The position numbers and the translations under genes were made by a program. The notes under the pieces were generated by a model. That model made no database searches. It saw only the letters and a program-made list of their open reading frames with translations, and was not told where the DNA came from. Of a DNA stretch of 64,000 nucleotides, positions 9,294 through 18,492 are shown piece by piece. Where the stretch lies: assembly GCA_047601745.1 (NCBI GenBank), contig JASGIS010000001.1:1302001-1366000 (forward strand), in the 5' to 3' direction. The stretch is from JAKPAM01 sp047601745 (GTDB lineage Bacteria; Pseudomonadota; Gammaproteobacteria; Burkholderiales; Burkholderiaceae_E). Numbering within the stretch: the first letter of the stretch is position 1; the number at the start of each line of letters is the position of its first letter.

Positions 9294-9336
9294 CGGCAAG
9301 GCACGGCGGACACAGCCGTCGCGCGGGCCTGCGCGG

Positions 9337-9831
9337 TCAGCGCGTCGCGGCGTCGTCGACGATGTAGCGCAGCGTGCGCAGCGGCTGTCCGCCGACCGAG
9401 CTGATCAGATGCCGGACCTGCCGGCCGATGCGCAGGCAGTCGCCCGAGCTGACTTCGACGACCAGCCCCGAGCGCGCGTCGGACTCGCCCGGAAACAGGA
9501 ACACGCCTTCGCCGTCGAGCACGATGTGCAGTTCATCGGACACGGTGGTCGTCACGCCCGGCACGATCGCCTCGCTGTTGTTGCCGGGCGCGTACAGATC
9601 GCGCCGGCGCGAACGATGGATGCCGCGAAAACGCGTCAGCAGCTCGTCGACGGCGGTCGCGATGCGTTCACGTTCGGTCGGGGTGGGATCGGGGCGGGCC
9701 ATCAGCGCGCTGATGTCCGACGGCAGATTCAGCGGAACGGACTGGACGCTGACTCGCAATCGCGCGAGCAGCCGGGAGACGAAAGCGTCGACGGGTAATC
9801 GCACGCCATCGGCCAACTTCAACGATGCCAT
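9337..9831 (-). CDS. Cupin-domain protein, acireductone dioxygenase-like
   Basis: A 164-residue protein. The C-terminal half is a cupin (ELHIVLDGEGVFLFPG, then SSGDCLRIGRQVRHLI) resembling acireductone dioxygenase. The usual HxHxxxxE metal cluster is not evident before DGEGVF; only the second-strand His (RHLI) is in place, so metal binding and enzyme activity are uncertain. I chose the ATG at 9831 because an AGGAGG ribosome-binding site sits 4 bp upstream; the open frame above it is not protein-like. It converges on the small gene ending at 9293. No methionine-salvage genes are nearby. Confidence 0.6.
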   Translation of the reverse strand: MASLKLADGVRLPVDAFVSRLLARLRVSVQSVPLNLPSDISALMARPDPTPTERERIATAVDELLTRFRGIHRSRRRDLYAPGNNSEAIVPGVTTTVSDELHIVLDGEGVFLFPGESDARSGLVVEVSSGDCLRIGRQVRHLISSVGGQPLRTLRYIVDDAATR

Positions 9832-10006
9832 GGAACCTCCTGTGGCACTGTGAATGGCTACAACATTAACGCCGTTCGAGTTCCCCCACCAAGAACAAAA
9901 GAATGAAGTGTCTGGTGGCCGGTACATCGCCACGACCGGATGCGCGTAGCGGCCGCCGATCGGTGATAGGCGCGGCGATCGTGCGCACACGCGCCGCGCC
10001 CCCGCG

Positions 10007-11032
10007 TCATTCGATCTCGATCTTCTCGCGACGGATCACCTCGCCCCACATCGCCGTCTCGCTCTTGATGCGCGCGGCGAACTCGGCCGGCGGCATCAGC
10101 TCGACCGTGCCCTGCAGGCCGAGCTGACGCATCGCGTTCGCATCGTCGCGCACCGGCTTCATCGCGTCGTACAGCGCCTGCACGATCGCCGGCGGCGTGG
10201 ACGCCGGCATCAGCGCGCCGAGCCAGAACGGCACGTCGAAACCCGGAAAGCCCGACTCGATCATCGTCGGCACGTCCGGCAGTTCGGGCAGCCGCCGCGG
10301 AATCGTGACGGCCAGCGCGCGCAGTCTGCCGCTCTTGACGTGCGCGATCGTCGGCGGCGTATCGAGCATCACGTCGATCTCGCCGCCGAGCAGGCCGGTC
10401 TGCGCGGCCGCGCCGCCCTTGTACGGCACGTGCGCGGTCCGGATGCCGGCCTGGTTGTTGATCAGTTCGAAACCCAGTTGCGCGAGGTTGCCGACACCGC
10501 CCGAGCCGTAGGTGATCTGGCCCGGATGGGCCTTGGCCAGCGCGACCAGGTCGGCCACGGTCCTGACGTCGGCGGTACGCTCCTTGGCGGGGTTCACGAC
10601 GATGATGAACGGCGCCGACACCACCATCGTCAGCGGCACGAAGTCGCGCTCGGGCAGGTACGTGATCTTCTTGTAGACCTGATGGTTGACGGTGATCGCG
10701 CTGGAGTTCGTCATCAGCATCGTGTAGCCGTCACCCTGCGCGCGCGCCACCTCGCTGGCACCCAGCATGCCGTTGGCACCGGGCCGGTTCTCGACGATGG
10801 CCGGCTGGCCCAGCTTGTGCCGCAACTGTTCGGCCATGACGCGCGCGACCACGTCGGTCGCGCTGCCCGCCGGAAAGCCGACGACGATGCGGATCGGCCT
10901 GGACGGCCAATCGGCGGGAAGGCCCGACGCGGCCGACTGCGCACGCACCGCCGGCGCGACGGCGGCCAGCAACGGCGCGGACATCAGCGTGCGGACGGCG
11001 GTACGACGCGACGCGACGAAACGAGAATTCAC
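10007..11032 (-). CDS. Bug/TctC-family tripartite tricarboxylate-type solute receptor
   Basis: A 341-residue periplasmic binding protein. The N-terminus is a signal peptide ending near AVRAQ with two arginines before the hydrophobic core. Family motifs are PIRIVVGFPAGSATDVVAR, ENRPGANGMLG, HVPYKGG and LPDVPTMIESG. Bug proteins bind carboxylates such as citrate, glutamate or pyroglutamate, usually through the ligand's carboxylate group. The start is GTG at 11032, preceded by AGGAGAC. No TctA/TctB transporter subunits are adjacent, which is typical of the expanded orphan Bug family in this group. The ligand cannot be read from the sequence. Confidence 0.88.
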   Translation of the reverse strand: MNSRFVASRRTAVRTLMSAPLLAAVAPAVRAQSAASGLPADWPSRPIRIVVGFPAGSATDVVARVMAEQLRHKLGQPAIVENRPGANGMLGASEVARAQGDGYTMLMTNSSAITVNHQVYKKITYLPERDFVPLTMVVSAPFIIVVNPAKERTADVRTVADLVALAKAHPGQITYGSGGVGNLAQLGFELINNQAGIRTAHVPYKGGAAAQTGLLGGEIDVMLDTPPTIAHVKSGRLRALAVTIPRRLPELPDVPTMIESGFPGFDVPFWLGALMPASTPPAIVQALYDAMKPVRDDANAMRQLGLQGTVELMPPAEFAARIKSETAMWGEVIRREKIEIE

Positions 11033-11172
11033 GGTCTCCTCCAACTGGGTGTCGGGCGCGATGCCCAGGCCGCATGCTAACGCAGGCACTCGTCCGGCGG
11101 ATCGGCGCGCCCGCTGCCGCGATCCGCTTGCTGGAATAATGGCGGACTTCTTCACTGGCGAATCGGCGACGC

Positions 11173-12339
11173 ATGCGATCGGAAGGCACGATGACCTGGC
11201 AGGCGCTGAAGTCGGCCGCGCGCACACTGTTGCCGGCCGACGTGCGCCTGAGCCAGCGCGAGCGCCTGCGGATCGCCATCGGCGCGCTGTTCGGCATCGC
11301 GATCGCCGCGCTGCTCGGCGCGGCCGCGTCGCCGGCCGAACCGGTCAGCCGCTGGCTGATCGCGCCGATGGGCGCGACGGCGGTACTGGTGTTCGCGATT
11401 CCGGCGAGTCCGCTCGCGCAGCCCTGGGCCGTCATCGGCGGCAACACCGTGTCGGCGCTGATCGGCATCTCGTGCGCGCGCTGGATCGGCGATCCGGTGG
11501 TCGCGGCCGCGCTGGCCGTCGGCCTGGCGATCCTCGGCATGTTCGCGATGCGCTGCCTGCATCCGCCCGGCGGCGCGTCGGCGCTGCTGATGGTGCTCAC
11601 GCATACGACGACTCCGGCCTACGCGTTGTCGCCGGTGCTGAGCAATTCGCTGCTGATGGTGTTCGCCGGCGTGCTGTTCAACCAGCTTTCCGGGCATCGC
11701 TACCCGCGCGCCCAGCGCACGAAGGCCCATGCCGACCAGCCCCGGTCGCGTTTCTCGAGCGAGGATTTCGACGCCGCGCTCGCGCATTACGACGAGGTGC
11801 TGGACATCTCGCGCGACGACCTCGAGCGGCTGCTGAACGACGCCGAACTGGCGCGCTGGGGACGCACGCTCGGCCAGCACGATTGCGCGGACGCCATGAC
11901 GCGCGGCGTGCTCACCGCCGAGTTCGGCACGCCGCTGGCCGAGGCCTGGCGCACGATGCGCGAACGGCGGATCAAGGCGCTGCCGGTCATCGATCGGGCG
12001 CGCCGCGTCGTCGGCATCGTGACGATGGCCGACTTCATGCGGCTCGCGCAACTGGACGGGCCGCCGATCGGCCTGGGCGCGCGCCTGCTCGAGCTGCTCC
12101 GGCCGATCGGGCGCACCCATACCGACCGGCTCGAAGTGGTCGGCCAGATCATGACGGCCGACGTGCGCGTCGCCCGGGCCGGCGAACGGATCGTCGACCT
12201 GATCCCGCTGTTCTCCGAAGCCGGGCACCACCACATCCCGATCGTCGACGACGAGCGTCGGCTGGTCGGCATCATCACCCAGACCGACCTCGTGCGCGTG
12301 TTGTACGCGTCGCTCAAGGCTCCGGATCGAAACGCCTGA
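11173..12339 (+). CDS. HPP-family membrane protein with C-terminal CBS pair
   Basis: A 388-residue protein. The N-terminal half has four or five membrane segments and the HPP signature CLHPPGGASAL. The C-terminal ~150 residues contain two CBS modules (VLTAEFGTPLAEAWRTM...GIVTMADFM and MTADVRVARAGERIVDL...GIITQTDLVR) that would bind adenine nucleotides. HPP proteins have been linked to nitrite or other anion transport in some organisms, and the CBS pair suggests gating by energy state. An alternative ATG at 11191 would shorten it by six residues. The next gene starts 10 bp downstream. Confidence 0.85.
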   Translation: MRSEGTMTWQALKSAARTLLPADVRLSQRERLRIAIGALFGIAIAALLGAAASPAEPVSRWLIAPMGATAVLVFAIPASPLAQPWAVIGGNTVSALIGISCARWIGDPVVAAALAVGLAILGMFAMRCLHPPGGASALLMVLTHTTTPAYALSPVLSNSLLMVFAGVLFNQLSGHRYPRAQRTKAHADQPRSRFSSEDFDAALAHYDEVLDISRDDLERLLNDAELARWGRTLGQHDCADAMTRGVLTAEFGTPLAEAWRTMRERRIKALPVIDRARRVVGIVTMADFMRLAQLDGPPIGLGARLLELLRPIGRTHTDRLEVVGQIMTADVRVARAGERIVDLIPLFSEAGHHHIPIVDDERRLVGIITQTDLVRVLYASLKAPDRNA

Positions 12340-12349
12340 TACCGCCCCG

Positions 12350-13096
12350 ATGACCGACACCCTCGAACCGACGTTCACCGACGACGACCGCGCGGCGCTC
12401 GCGCCGACCGGCACGCTGCGCGCGATGATCAACCTGGGCAACCCGCTGCTGGCGCGGCAGGCGGCCGGCGAGGCGCTGCCGCACGGCGTCTCGGTCGACC
12501 TGGCTCGCGCGCTGGCGCAGCGGCTGCGCGTGCCGCTGGCGCTGAGCGCCGTCGACGGCGCCGCCAAGTCGGTCGCCGCGGTCGCGGCCGGCGACGCCGA
12601 CGTCGGCTTCTTCGCGGTCGACCCGGGCCGCGCGCGGGGCGTGCGGTTCACCGCGCCGTACCTGCTGATCGAGGGCGCGTACCTGGTACGCGAGGACTCG
12701 CCGCTGCGCGACAACGCCGAAGTCGACGCGCCCGGCCATCGCGTCGCGGTCGGCGCCGGCAGCGCCTATGACCTGTTCCTGAGCCGGCACCTGACGCGCG
12801 CCGAGATCGTCCGTGCGCCGACCTCGGCCGACGTCGTGCCGCGGTTCCTGGCCGACGGCCTGGACGTGGCGGCCGGCGTGCGCCAGCCGTTGCAGGCCGA
12901 AGCCGACCGGCGCGGCGGCCTGCGGCTGCTGCCGGGCCGGTTCATGGTCATCGAGCAGGCGATGGGACTGCCGGCCGCGCGCGGCGAGCGGGCCGGGGCG
13001 GCGCTCGACGCGTTCGTCGCGTCGGCCAAGGCCGGGCGCTTCGTCGAAGAAGCGCTGCGGCGGCACGGGATCGATGGGGCGACGGTAGCGCCTTAG
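12350..13096 (+). CDS. Family 3 solute-binding-like protein without signal peptide
   Basis: A 248-residue protein with the fold pattern of family 3 periplasmic amino-acid-binding proteins: LRAMINLGNP at the start, VSVDLARALAQRL, AAGDADVGFFAVDPGRARGVRFTAPYL, and AVGAGSAYDLFL. No signal peptide precedes the domain, and the frame has no earlier start codon, so as written it would stay in the cytoplasm. It follows the HPP-CBS gene by 10 bp. It may be a cytosolic ligand sensor or enzyme-like relative (related to cyclohexadienyl dehydratases), which is inference. No ABC transporter partner is adjacent. Confidence 0.7.
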   Translation: MTDTLEPTFTDDDRAALAPTGTLRAMINLGNPLLARQAAGEALPHGVSVDLARALAQRLRVPLALSAVDGAAKSVAAVAAGDADVGFFAVDPGRARGVRFTAPYLLIEGAYLVREDSPLRDNAEVDAPGHRVAVGAGSAYDLFLSRHLTRAEIVRAPTSADVVPRFLADGLDVAAGVRQPLQAEADRRGGLRLLPGRFMVIEQAMGLPAARGERAGAALDAFVASAKAGRFVEEALRRHGIDGATVAP

Positions 13097-13120
13097 GGAC
13101 GGGCGAGAGAAGGCGCCGCA

Positions 13121-13300
13121 CTCCACACCAACTGCTACATCGACGCGAGCCGGGATCCGGCGGCGCTTGCCGCGTTGCAGGCGTTCACGGCGCGGGCAGC
13201 TCCAGGCCTGTACGTCAGCAGCGTCGTTGCCGCCGAACTGCTGGGCGGCGCGCGGTCGGCACGGGATCGCAAGCTGCTTGCCGAACGCGTGCTCGGCGAC
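13121..13300 (+). pseudogene. PIN-domain (VapC-like) remnant
   Basis: In frame just after the stop of the preceding gene, about 60 codons read TNCYIDASRDPAALAALQAF, then LYVSSVVAAELLGGAR and RKLLAERVLG. This looks like the N-terminal half of a PIN-domain endoribonuclease such as VapC. The conserved first Asp (usually DTN) is replaced by His, there is no start codon, and after about 13300 the resemblance ends before the later catalytic acidic residues. I interpret it as a decayed toxin gene; no antitoxin is visible. Confidence 0.5.
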
Positions 13301-13374
13301 CCGCCGGGCTTCGATCGCCGCGTGCTGTCGGCGATCGACCGGAAAATCGTGGCGTCCTTCGATCGCCACCAGGG

Positions 13375-14304
13375 TCAGGCCAGGTGGTAGACACCCTCGT
13401 CGTCGACCGCCACCCGCTGCCGTTCGATCAGCTCCGCCAGATGCTGCGTGATCGACCGGGTCTCGGCGCTGACGACCCACGGACTCTCGTGCCCCGGCGG
13501 ATACAGCAGCCGGCAGTCGACGAGCTGCGCGATCGCCTTCGGTGATTCGGCCAGCAGGTCGAGCAGCCGCTGCTCGCGCGCGTCGATCTTGGCGGCGAAC
13601 GCGGCCAGGTCGTTCAGGAAGCGCTCGCGGTCGGTGTAGACGCCGCGATGATGCGAGGTGACCCACACGCGCGCGGGGATCTGCGGCAGCTTGGCCAGCG
13701 TGCGCCGGAAATCGGCCAGATTGGACGTGACGTCGCCGTAATAAGGGCCGAAGCTGCTCAGGTCGATGTCGCCGATGAAGGCGACGCCCTCGGGCTCGAC
13801 GACCAGCACCGTGTGGCCGACCGTATGGCCGGGCATGTGATGGGCGCGCACGCGGCTGCCGCCCAGGTCCCACTCGGCGCCGTCGTCATAAGCGACCGCA
13901 TCCGGTCGCGGCGCATAGAAGAACTCGCGCTGCAGCCGCGCGAAGGTCTCGTCGCGCTCGTGCTGCGGCGTGCCGAACGCGTCGGCCATGCCCTGCCAGC
14001 TCTGCGCGGCGGGCAGGTCTTCGCGGTGCACGTGCACGGCCGCGTGCGGCAGCCGGTGCAAGCCGGCCATGTGGTCCTCGTGGACGTGGCCCATGACGAC
14101 GAGTCGCGCGGCGTCGAACTCGGGACCGATATGGTTGGCCACCAGCGGCGTGTCGAACGCGGTCAGCGTATCGGTGCCGCGCACCATCACCTGGTTGCCG
14201 TCCGGATACTTGCCGTTCTTGTCGCCGAAATAGACCGATACGCGACCGAAGTCGACGCGCTGGATCGGAGGGCTCGCCTCGCGTGCCGCAGTGTTGCCGT
14301 TCAT
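13375..14304 (-). CDS. MBL-fold metallo-hydrolase
   Basis: A 309-residue metallo-beta-lactamase fold protein. The metal motif is GHVHEDHMAG (a variant of HxHxDH), with a further His in HMPGHTVGHTVL and an Asp in FIGDIDLSSFGPYYGD. The C-terminal region resembles a small winged-helix-like domain (ITQHLAELIERQRVAVDDEGVYHL) seen in related proteins. No signal peptide is visible. The substrate is unknown; glyoxalase II- or lactonase-like chemistry is plausible. It starts about 70 bp beyond the end of lldD on the same strand. Confidence 0.85.
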   Translation of the reverse strand: MNGNTAAREASPPIQRVDFGRVSVYFGDKNGKYPDGNQVMVRGTDTLTAFDTPLVANHIGPEFDAARLVVMGHVHEDHMAGLHRLPHAAVHVHREDLPAAQSWQGMADAFGTPQHERDETFARLQREFFYAPRPDAVAYDDGAEWDLGGSRVRAHHMPGHTVGHTVLVVEPEGVAFIGDIDLSSFGPYYGDVTSNLADFRRTLAKLPQIPARVWVTSHHRGVYTDRERFLNDLAAFAAKIDAREQRLLDLLAESPKAIAQLVDCRLLYPPGHESPWVVSAETRSITQHLAELIERQRVAVDDEGVYHLA

Positions 14305-14373
14305 CGTCGTCCGCCGTAGAGCTCGTGGGTCTCGATTCCCGGCATCTTACGACAGCCTGTCCGCGGCCACCGG

Positions 14374-15540
14374 TCAGCGGCCCGCGACGTCCCCCGGCAG
14401 CGTGCCCGGCAGCAGGATCGATCGATCGACGTTCCGGATGTTCGTGTGCCCGCAGAACGCCATCGTCACGTCCAGCTCCTTGTGGATGATCTGCAGCGCC
14501 TTGGTGACGCCGGCCTCGCCCATCGCGCCCAGGCCGTAGGCCATCGCGCGGCCGATCATCGTGCCGCGCGCGCCCAGCGCCCAGGCCTTGAGCACGTCCT
14601 GGCCGCTGCGGATGCCGCCGTCCATCCAGACCTCGAGCTTGTCGCCGACGGCCGCGACGATCGGCGGCAGCGCGCTGATGCTCGACGGCGCGCCGTCGAG
14701 CTGGCGACCGCCGTGGTTGCTGACGACGATCGCATCGGCGCCGGCCTCGGCGGCCAGGCGGGCATCCTCCTCGACCATGATGCCCTTGAGGATCAGCTTG
14801 CCGCCCCATTGCCGCTTGACCCATTCGACGTCGACCCACGACAGCCGCGGATCGAACTGCTCGTTCGTCCACGCGGCCAGCGAACTCATGTCCGAGACGC
14901 CCTTGACGTGGCCGACGAGGTTGCGGAACGTGCGCCGTTCGGTCTTGGCCATCGCCAGGCACCAGCGCGGCTTGGTCGCCAGGTTCAGGATGTTGCGCAA
15001 GGTCGGCCGCGGCGGCGCCGTCAGTCCGTTCTTCAGGTCCTTGTGGCGCTGGCCGATCACCTGCAGGTCCAGCGTCAGTACCAGCGCGCTGCAGCCGGCG
15101 TCGCGCGCGCGGCCGATCATCCGCGCCATCGCCTCGCGGTCGCGCATCATGTACAACTGGAACCAGAACGGCGCCCTCGTGTTCTGCGCGATGTCCTCGA
15201 TCGAGCAGATGCTCATCGTCGACAGCGTGAACGGGATGCCGAACTTCTCGGCCGCCCGCGCCGCGTGGATCTCGCCGTCGGCGTGCTGCATGCCGGTCAG
15301 CCCGACCGGCGCGATCGCGACCGGCATCTTCGCGGCCTGGCCGACCATCGTCGTGGCCGTCGTGCGGTTCTCCATGTTGACGGCCACGCGCTGGCGCAGC
15401 TTGATCGTCTGGAAGTCCTCCTCGTTGGCGCGGTAAGTGCCGCCGGTCCAGGAGCCCGAGTCGGCGTAGTCGTAGAACATCCGCGGCACGCGCCGCTCGG
15501 CGAGCACGCGCAGGTCTTCGATATTGGTGATGACGGTCAT
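14374..15540 (-). CDS. lldD: FMN-dependent L-lactate dehydrogenase
   Basis: A 388-residue member of the FMN-dependent alpha-hydroxy-acid dehydrogenases, oxidising L-lactate to pyruvate and feeding electrons to quinone at the membrane. It has IAPVGLTGMQHADGE near residue 85, the flavin/substrate motif SNHGGRQLDGAPSS with catalytic His and Arg, and MDGGIRSGQDVLKAWALGA. Length fits LldD. It lies 85 bp downstream of the lactate permease gene on the same strand, which supports L-lactate over other hydroxy acids as the substrate. Confidence 0.9.
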   Translation of the reverse strand: MTVITNIEDLRVLAERRVPRMFYDYADSGSWTGGTYRANEEDFQTIKLRQRVAVNMENRTTATTMVGQAAKMPVAIAPVGLTGMQHADGEIHAARAAEKFGIPFTLSTMSICSIEDIAQNTRAPFWFQLYMMRDREAMARMIGRARDAGCSALVLTLDLQVIGQRHKDLKNGLTAPPRPTLRNILNLATKPRWCLAMAKTERRTFRNLVGHVKGVSDMSSLAAWTNEQFDPRLSWVDVEWVKRQWGGKLILKGIMVEEDARLAAEAGADAIVVSNHGGRQLDGAPSSISALPPIVAAVGDKLEVWMDGGIRSGQDVLKAWALGARGTMIGRAMAYGLGAMGEAGVTKALQIIHKELDVTMAFCGHTNIRNVDRSILLPGTLPGDVAGR

Positions 15541-15625
15541 TGCAGGGTCTCGTCTCGTCGTGTCTCGGAAAGGCGCCGCGCGGGCCGGCCCGCGCCGCAG
15601 GCCGGAACCGGCGCGGGGATCGGCA

Positions 15626-17284
15626 TCAGCGCACGACCATCAGCGTGAACGGCCACAGGTACGCCTGCGCGGTCACGTACAGGCCGACCAGGCAGGCCAG
15701 CGCGATCGAATGGAAGAACACGTAGCGCAGGATGTCGCCCTCGTGGTCGAACCAGCGCGTCGCCGTCGACGCGACGACGATCGACTGCGCGTCGATCATC
15801 TTGCCCATCACGCCGCCCGAGCTGTTGGCCGCGCCCATCAGGTTGGCCGACAGCCCGAGCTGCTCGGCCGCGACCTTCTGCATGCCGCCGAACAGCACGT
15901 TCGACGCGGTGTCCGAACCGGTCAGCGCGACGCCGAGCCAGCCCATCAGCGTGCCGAAGAACGGATACAGCGCGCCGGTACCGGCGAACGCCAGGCCCAG
16001 CGTCGTGTCGGTGCCCGAATAACGCGTCAGCGTGCCCAGGGCCAGCATCAGCACGATCGTGATCAGCGAGTACTTGACCAGCCACAGCGTGCGGAAGAAC
16101 GTCGCGACGATGGCGATCGGGTTGTACTTCATGAACAGCGCGCTGACGATCGCCGCCAGCAGGATGCCGGTGCCTGTCGCCGACAGCAGGTTCAGCGTGT
16201 AGACCGCGCCTTCCTTCGTCGGCTTGGTGACGACCGGCGGCATCTTTTCGATCGCGTTGTGCAGCCCGTCCATCGGGAAGGTCGGCGCGAACACGCCGTT
16301 CATCCAGTTCTTGACCGACGGCAGCCCCCAGATGAACACGAACACCGACAGGATCACCCACGGCGTCCACGCGCGCACGAGTTCGGACGTCGGGTGCTGC
16401 CTGAGCGGCTGCGGCGGCTTGGCCTCGGCCGCGCTCGGATCGTGGCCGCGCATCGACGGCGAGGTCCAGATCTTCTTCGGCTGCCAGACGCGCAGGAACA
16501 GTACCAGGCAGGCCATCGACACGATCGCGGCAATGATGTCGACCAGTTCGGGGCCGATGAAGTTGGCGACCAGGAACTGCGATATCGCGAACGACAGGCC
16601 GGTGACCAGGATCGCCGGCCAGATCTCCATCATGCCCCGGCGGCCGGCGAACGCCCAGATCAGCCAGAACGGAACCAGCAGCGAGAACACCGGAAGCTGG
16701 CGGCCGATCATCGCGGTCACCTCGGCCAGGTCGTAGCCGTGCACCTTGGCCAGCGTGATCACCGGCGTTCCCAGCGCGCCGAAAGCGACCGGCGCGGTGT
16801 TGGCGATCAGCGACAGGCCCGAGGCCGCCAGCGGCGAGAAGCCCAGGCCGATCAGGATCGCGGCCGTCACCGCCACCGGCGTGCCGAATCCGGCCGCGCC
16901 CTCGAAGAACGCACCGAAGCAGAACGCGATCAGCAGCAACTGGATGCGCCGATCCTCGGTGATGCCCGACAGCGAATCCTGCAGCACCGCGAAGCTGCCG
17001 TTCTGCTCGGTGAGCTGGTGCAGGAAGATGATGTTCAGCACGATCCAGCCGATCGGCAGCAATCCGGTGAAGCCGCCGAACAGCGCGGCGCGCCCGGCCA
17101 TGTCGGCCGGCATCCCGTACGCGAAGATCGCCACCAGCAGCGCGGCCACCAGGCCCATGCCCGCGGCGATGTGCGCCTTGATGTGGAAGATGCCCAGCGC
17201 GGCCAGCATCACGACGACGGGGATGGCCGCCAGCGCCGTCGAGATGAACATGTTGCCGAAGGGGTCGTAGATCTGCTGCCACAT
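15626..17284 (-). CDS. lldP: L-lactate permease
   Basis: A 552-residue inner-membrane protein with about 12 to 14 hydrophobic segments and clear LctP-family motifs (FCFGAFFEGAAGFGTPVAVTAA, GLSLIANTAPVAFGALGTP, SSGGVMGKMIDAQSI). It imports L-lactate with protons, and some members also take glycolate. It is followed by lldD, so import and oxidation are co-transcribed. A LysR regulator gene lies upstream on the same strand and is the obvious candidate regulator, although the family often acts divergently. Confidence 0.92.
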   Translation of the reverse strand: MWQQIYDPFGNMFISTALAAIPVVVMLAALGIFHIKAHIAAGMGLVAALLVAIFAYGMPADMAGRAALFGGFTGLLPIGWIVLNIIFLHQLTEQNGSFAVLQDSLSGITEDRRIQLLLIAFCFGAFFEGAAGFGTPVAVTAAILIGLGFSPLAASGLSLIANTAPVAFGALGTPVITLAKVHGYDLAEVTAMIGRQLPVFSLLVPFWLIWAFAGRRGMMEIWPAILVTGLSFAISQFLVANFIGPELVDIIAAIVSMACLVLFLRVWQPKKIWTSPSMRGHDPSAAEAKPPQPLRQHPTSELVRAWTPWVILSVFVFIWGLPSVKNWMNGVFAPTFPMDGLHNAIEKMPPVVTKPTKEGAVYTLNLLSATGTGILLAAIVSALFMKYNPIAIVATFFRTLWLVKYSLITIVLMLALGTLTRYSGTDTTLGLAFAGTGALYPFFGTLMGWLGVALTGSDTASNVLFGGMQKVAAEQLGLSANLMGAANSSGGVMGKMIDAQSIVVASTATRWFDHEGDILRYVFFHSIALACLVGLYVTAQAYLWPFTLMVVR

Positions 17285-17557
17285 GGCGGGTGTCTCCCGG
17301 ACGCTGTTTGGACGTTATGACGGACGAGTCTCGTGGACGGAACCGGCTCGCCGGCGCGGGCCGGCGTCGCGGCGGGCGCCTCTTGGTCGGGGCCCGCGGT
17401 GCGAGCGACTTTAGGGTCGAACGCGGGAACCTCGCATGAAAAACGCCGCACGCGTGCCTGAAGTTATTTCAAGCCGACAACGGCGGCAAGTCAGCCCGGC
17501 GTAAGTTCGACATGCGGGCCCGCACCGCGTACGCTCGAAATGGTTGTCAGAAAACTG

Positions 17558-18439
17558 TCAGTCTTTGAGCGCCAAGCGCAGCCAGTCGACGAAGGCCGCG
17601 CACTCCCAGCGCTCGAGCGTCCCGGGCTTCCAGCACACGTAGTAGCTGTGGGGCGAGGGTACGCTGGCCGCCGACAGCCTGACCAGACGGCCGCTGTCGA
17701 GCCAGCTCCGGCCCAGCTTGAGCCGCATCAGCGCGACGCCGAAACCGGCGACCGCCGCGTCGAGCACGAGCCCCAGATCATTGAACTGGGCGCCGGCGCT
17801 CGGTTCGGCGCGATCGATGCCGCAGGCGCGGAACCACGTGCGCCACGGCTCGAGCGGCGTGCGGATCAGATGCGCGCGCTCGATCGTGGGCGCGTCCCGG
17901 AAGCCGTCGAACGGGCCGGCCTCGTGCAGGTACTCGGGACTGCAGACCGGGCAGACCTCGTCGGCCTGCAGATGCATCGATTCGCGGCCGGCGAACGAAC
18001 CGGCGCCGAACAGCACCTGCAGGTCGGCATCCTCGGCCATCAGGTTCGAGCCCGGAATCACGACCTGCAGCGTCAGTTCGACGTCGGGGTAAGCGTGGCG
18101 GAACAGCGCGAGCTTCGGCAGCAGAAACTGCCGCGAGAACGTCGGCGTGACGCCCAGCCGCAGGCGCGTCGGTGCGCCCGGCTGCTGCCCCGGCATCTGC
18201 TGCAACGCGGCCAGCGCCTCGCGCACGCGCACCAGGTAAGCGGCGCCTTCGGCGTTCGGCGTGAAGTCCGTCCGCATGAACAGCTTGACGCCGAGCTGCG
18301 ACTCGAGCTGCCGGATCCGGTGGCTGACCGCGCTGGGCGTGACGCTGAGTTCTTCGGCAGCCAGCGTGACGCTGCGCAGCCGCGCCAGCGCCTCGAACGC
18401 CTGCAGCGACTGGATGGGCGGAATGCGGGCGGCGGTCAT
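17558..18439 (-). CDS. LysR-type transcriptional regulator
   Basis: A 293-residue regulator. The N-terminal winged helix-turn-helix reads LQAFEALARLRSVTLAAEEL and SVTPSAVSHRIRQLESQLG, close to the GcvA/AmpR branch. The C-terminal effector domain is complete (LGVTPTFSRQFLLPKLALF, then GFGVALMRLKLG). The ATG at 18439 fits the family start; the frame above it is a shadow. It is separated from lldP by a 273-bp gap and transcribed in the same direction. Control of lactate genes is a reasonable inference, but its target cannot be read from the sequence. Confidence 0.88.
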   Translation of the reverse strand: MTAARIPPIQSLQAFEALARLRSVTLAAEELSVTPSAVSHRIRQLESQLGVKLFMRTDFTPNAEGAAYLVRVREALAALQQMPGQQPGAPTRLRLGVTPTFSRQFLLPKLALFRHAYPDVELTLQVVIPGSNLMAEDADLQVLFGAGSFAGRESMHLQADEVCPVCSPEYLHEAGPFDGFRDAPTIERAHLIRTPLEPWRTWFRACGIDRAEPSAGAQFNDLGLVLDAAVAGFGVALMRLKLGRSWLDSGRLVRLSAASVPSPHSYYVCWKPGTLERWECAAFVDWLRLALKD

Positions 18440-18492
18440 GGGCTGATGACGGGGTAAGCGTCGATGGGCCTCGCGCAGGGCATCCGGGCGCC

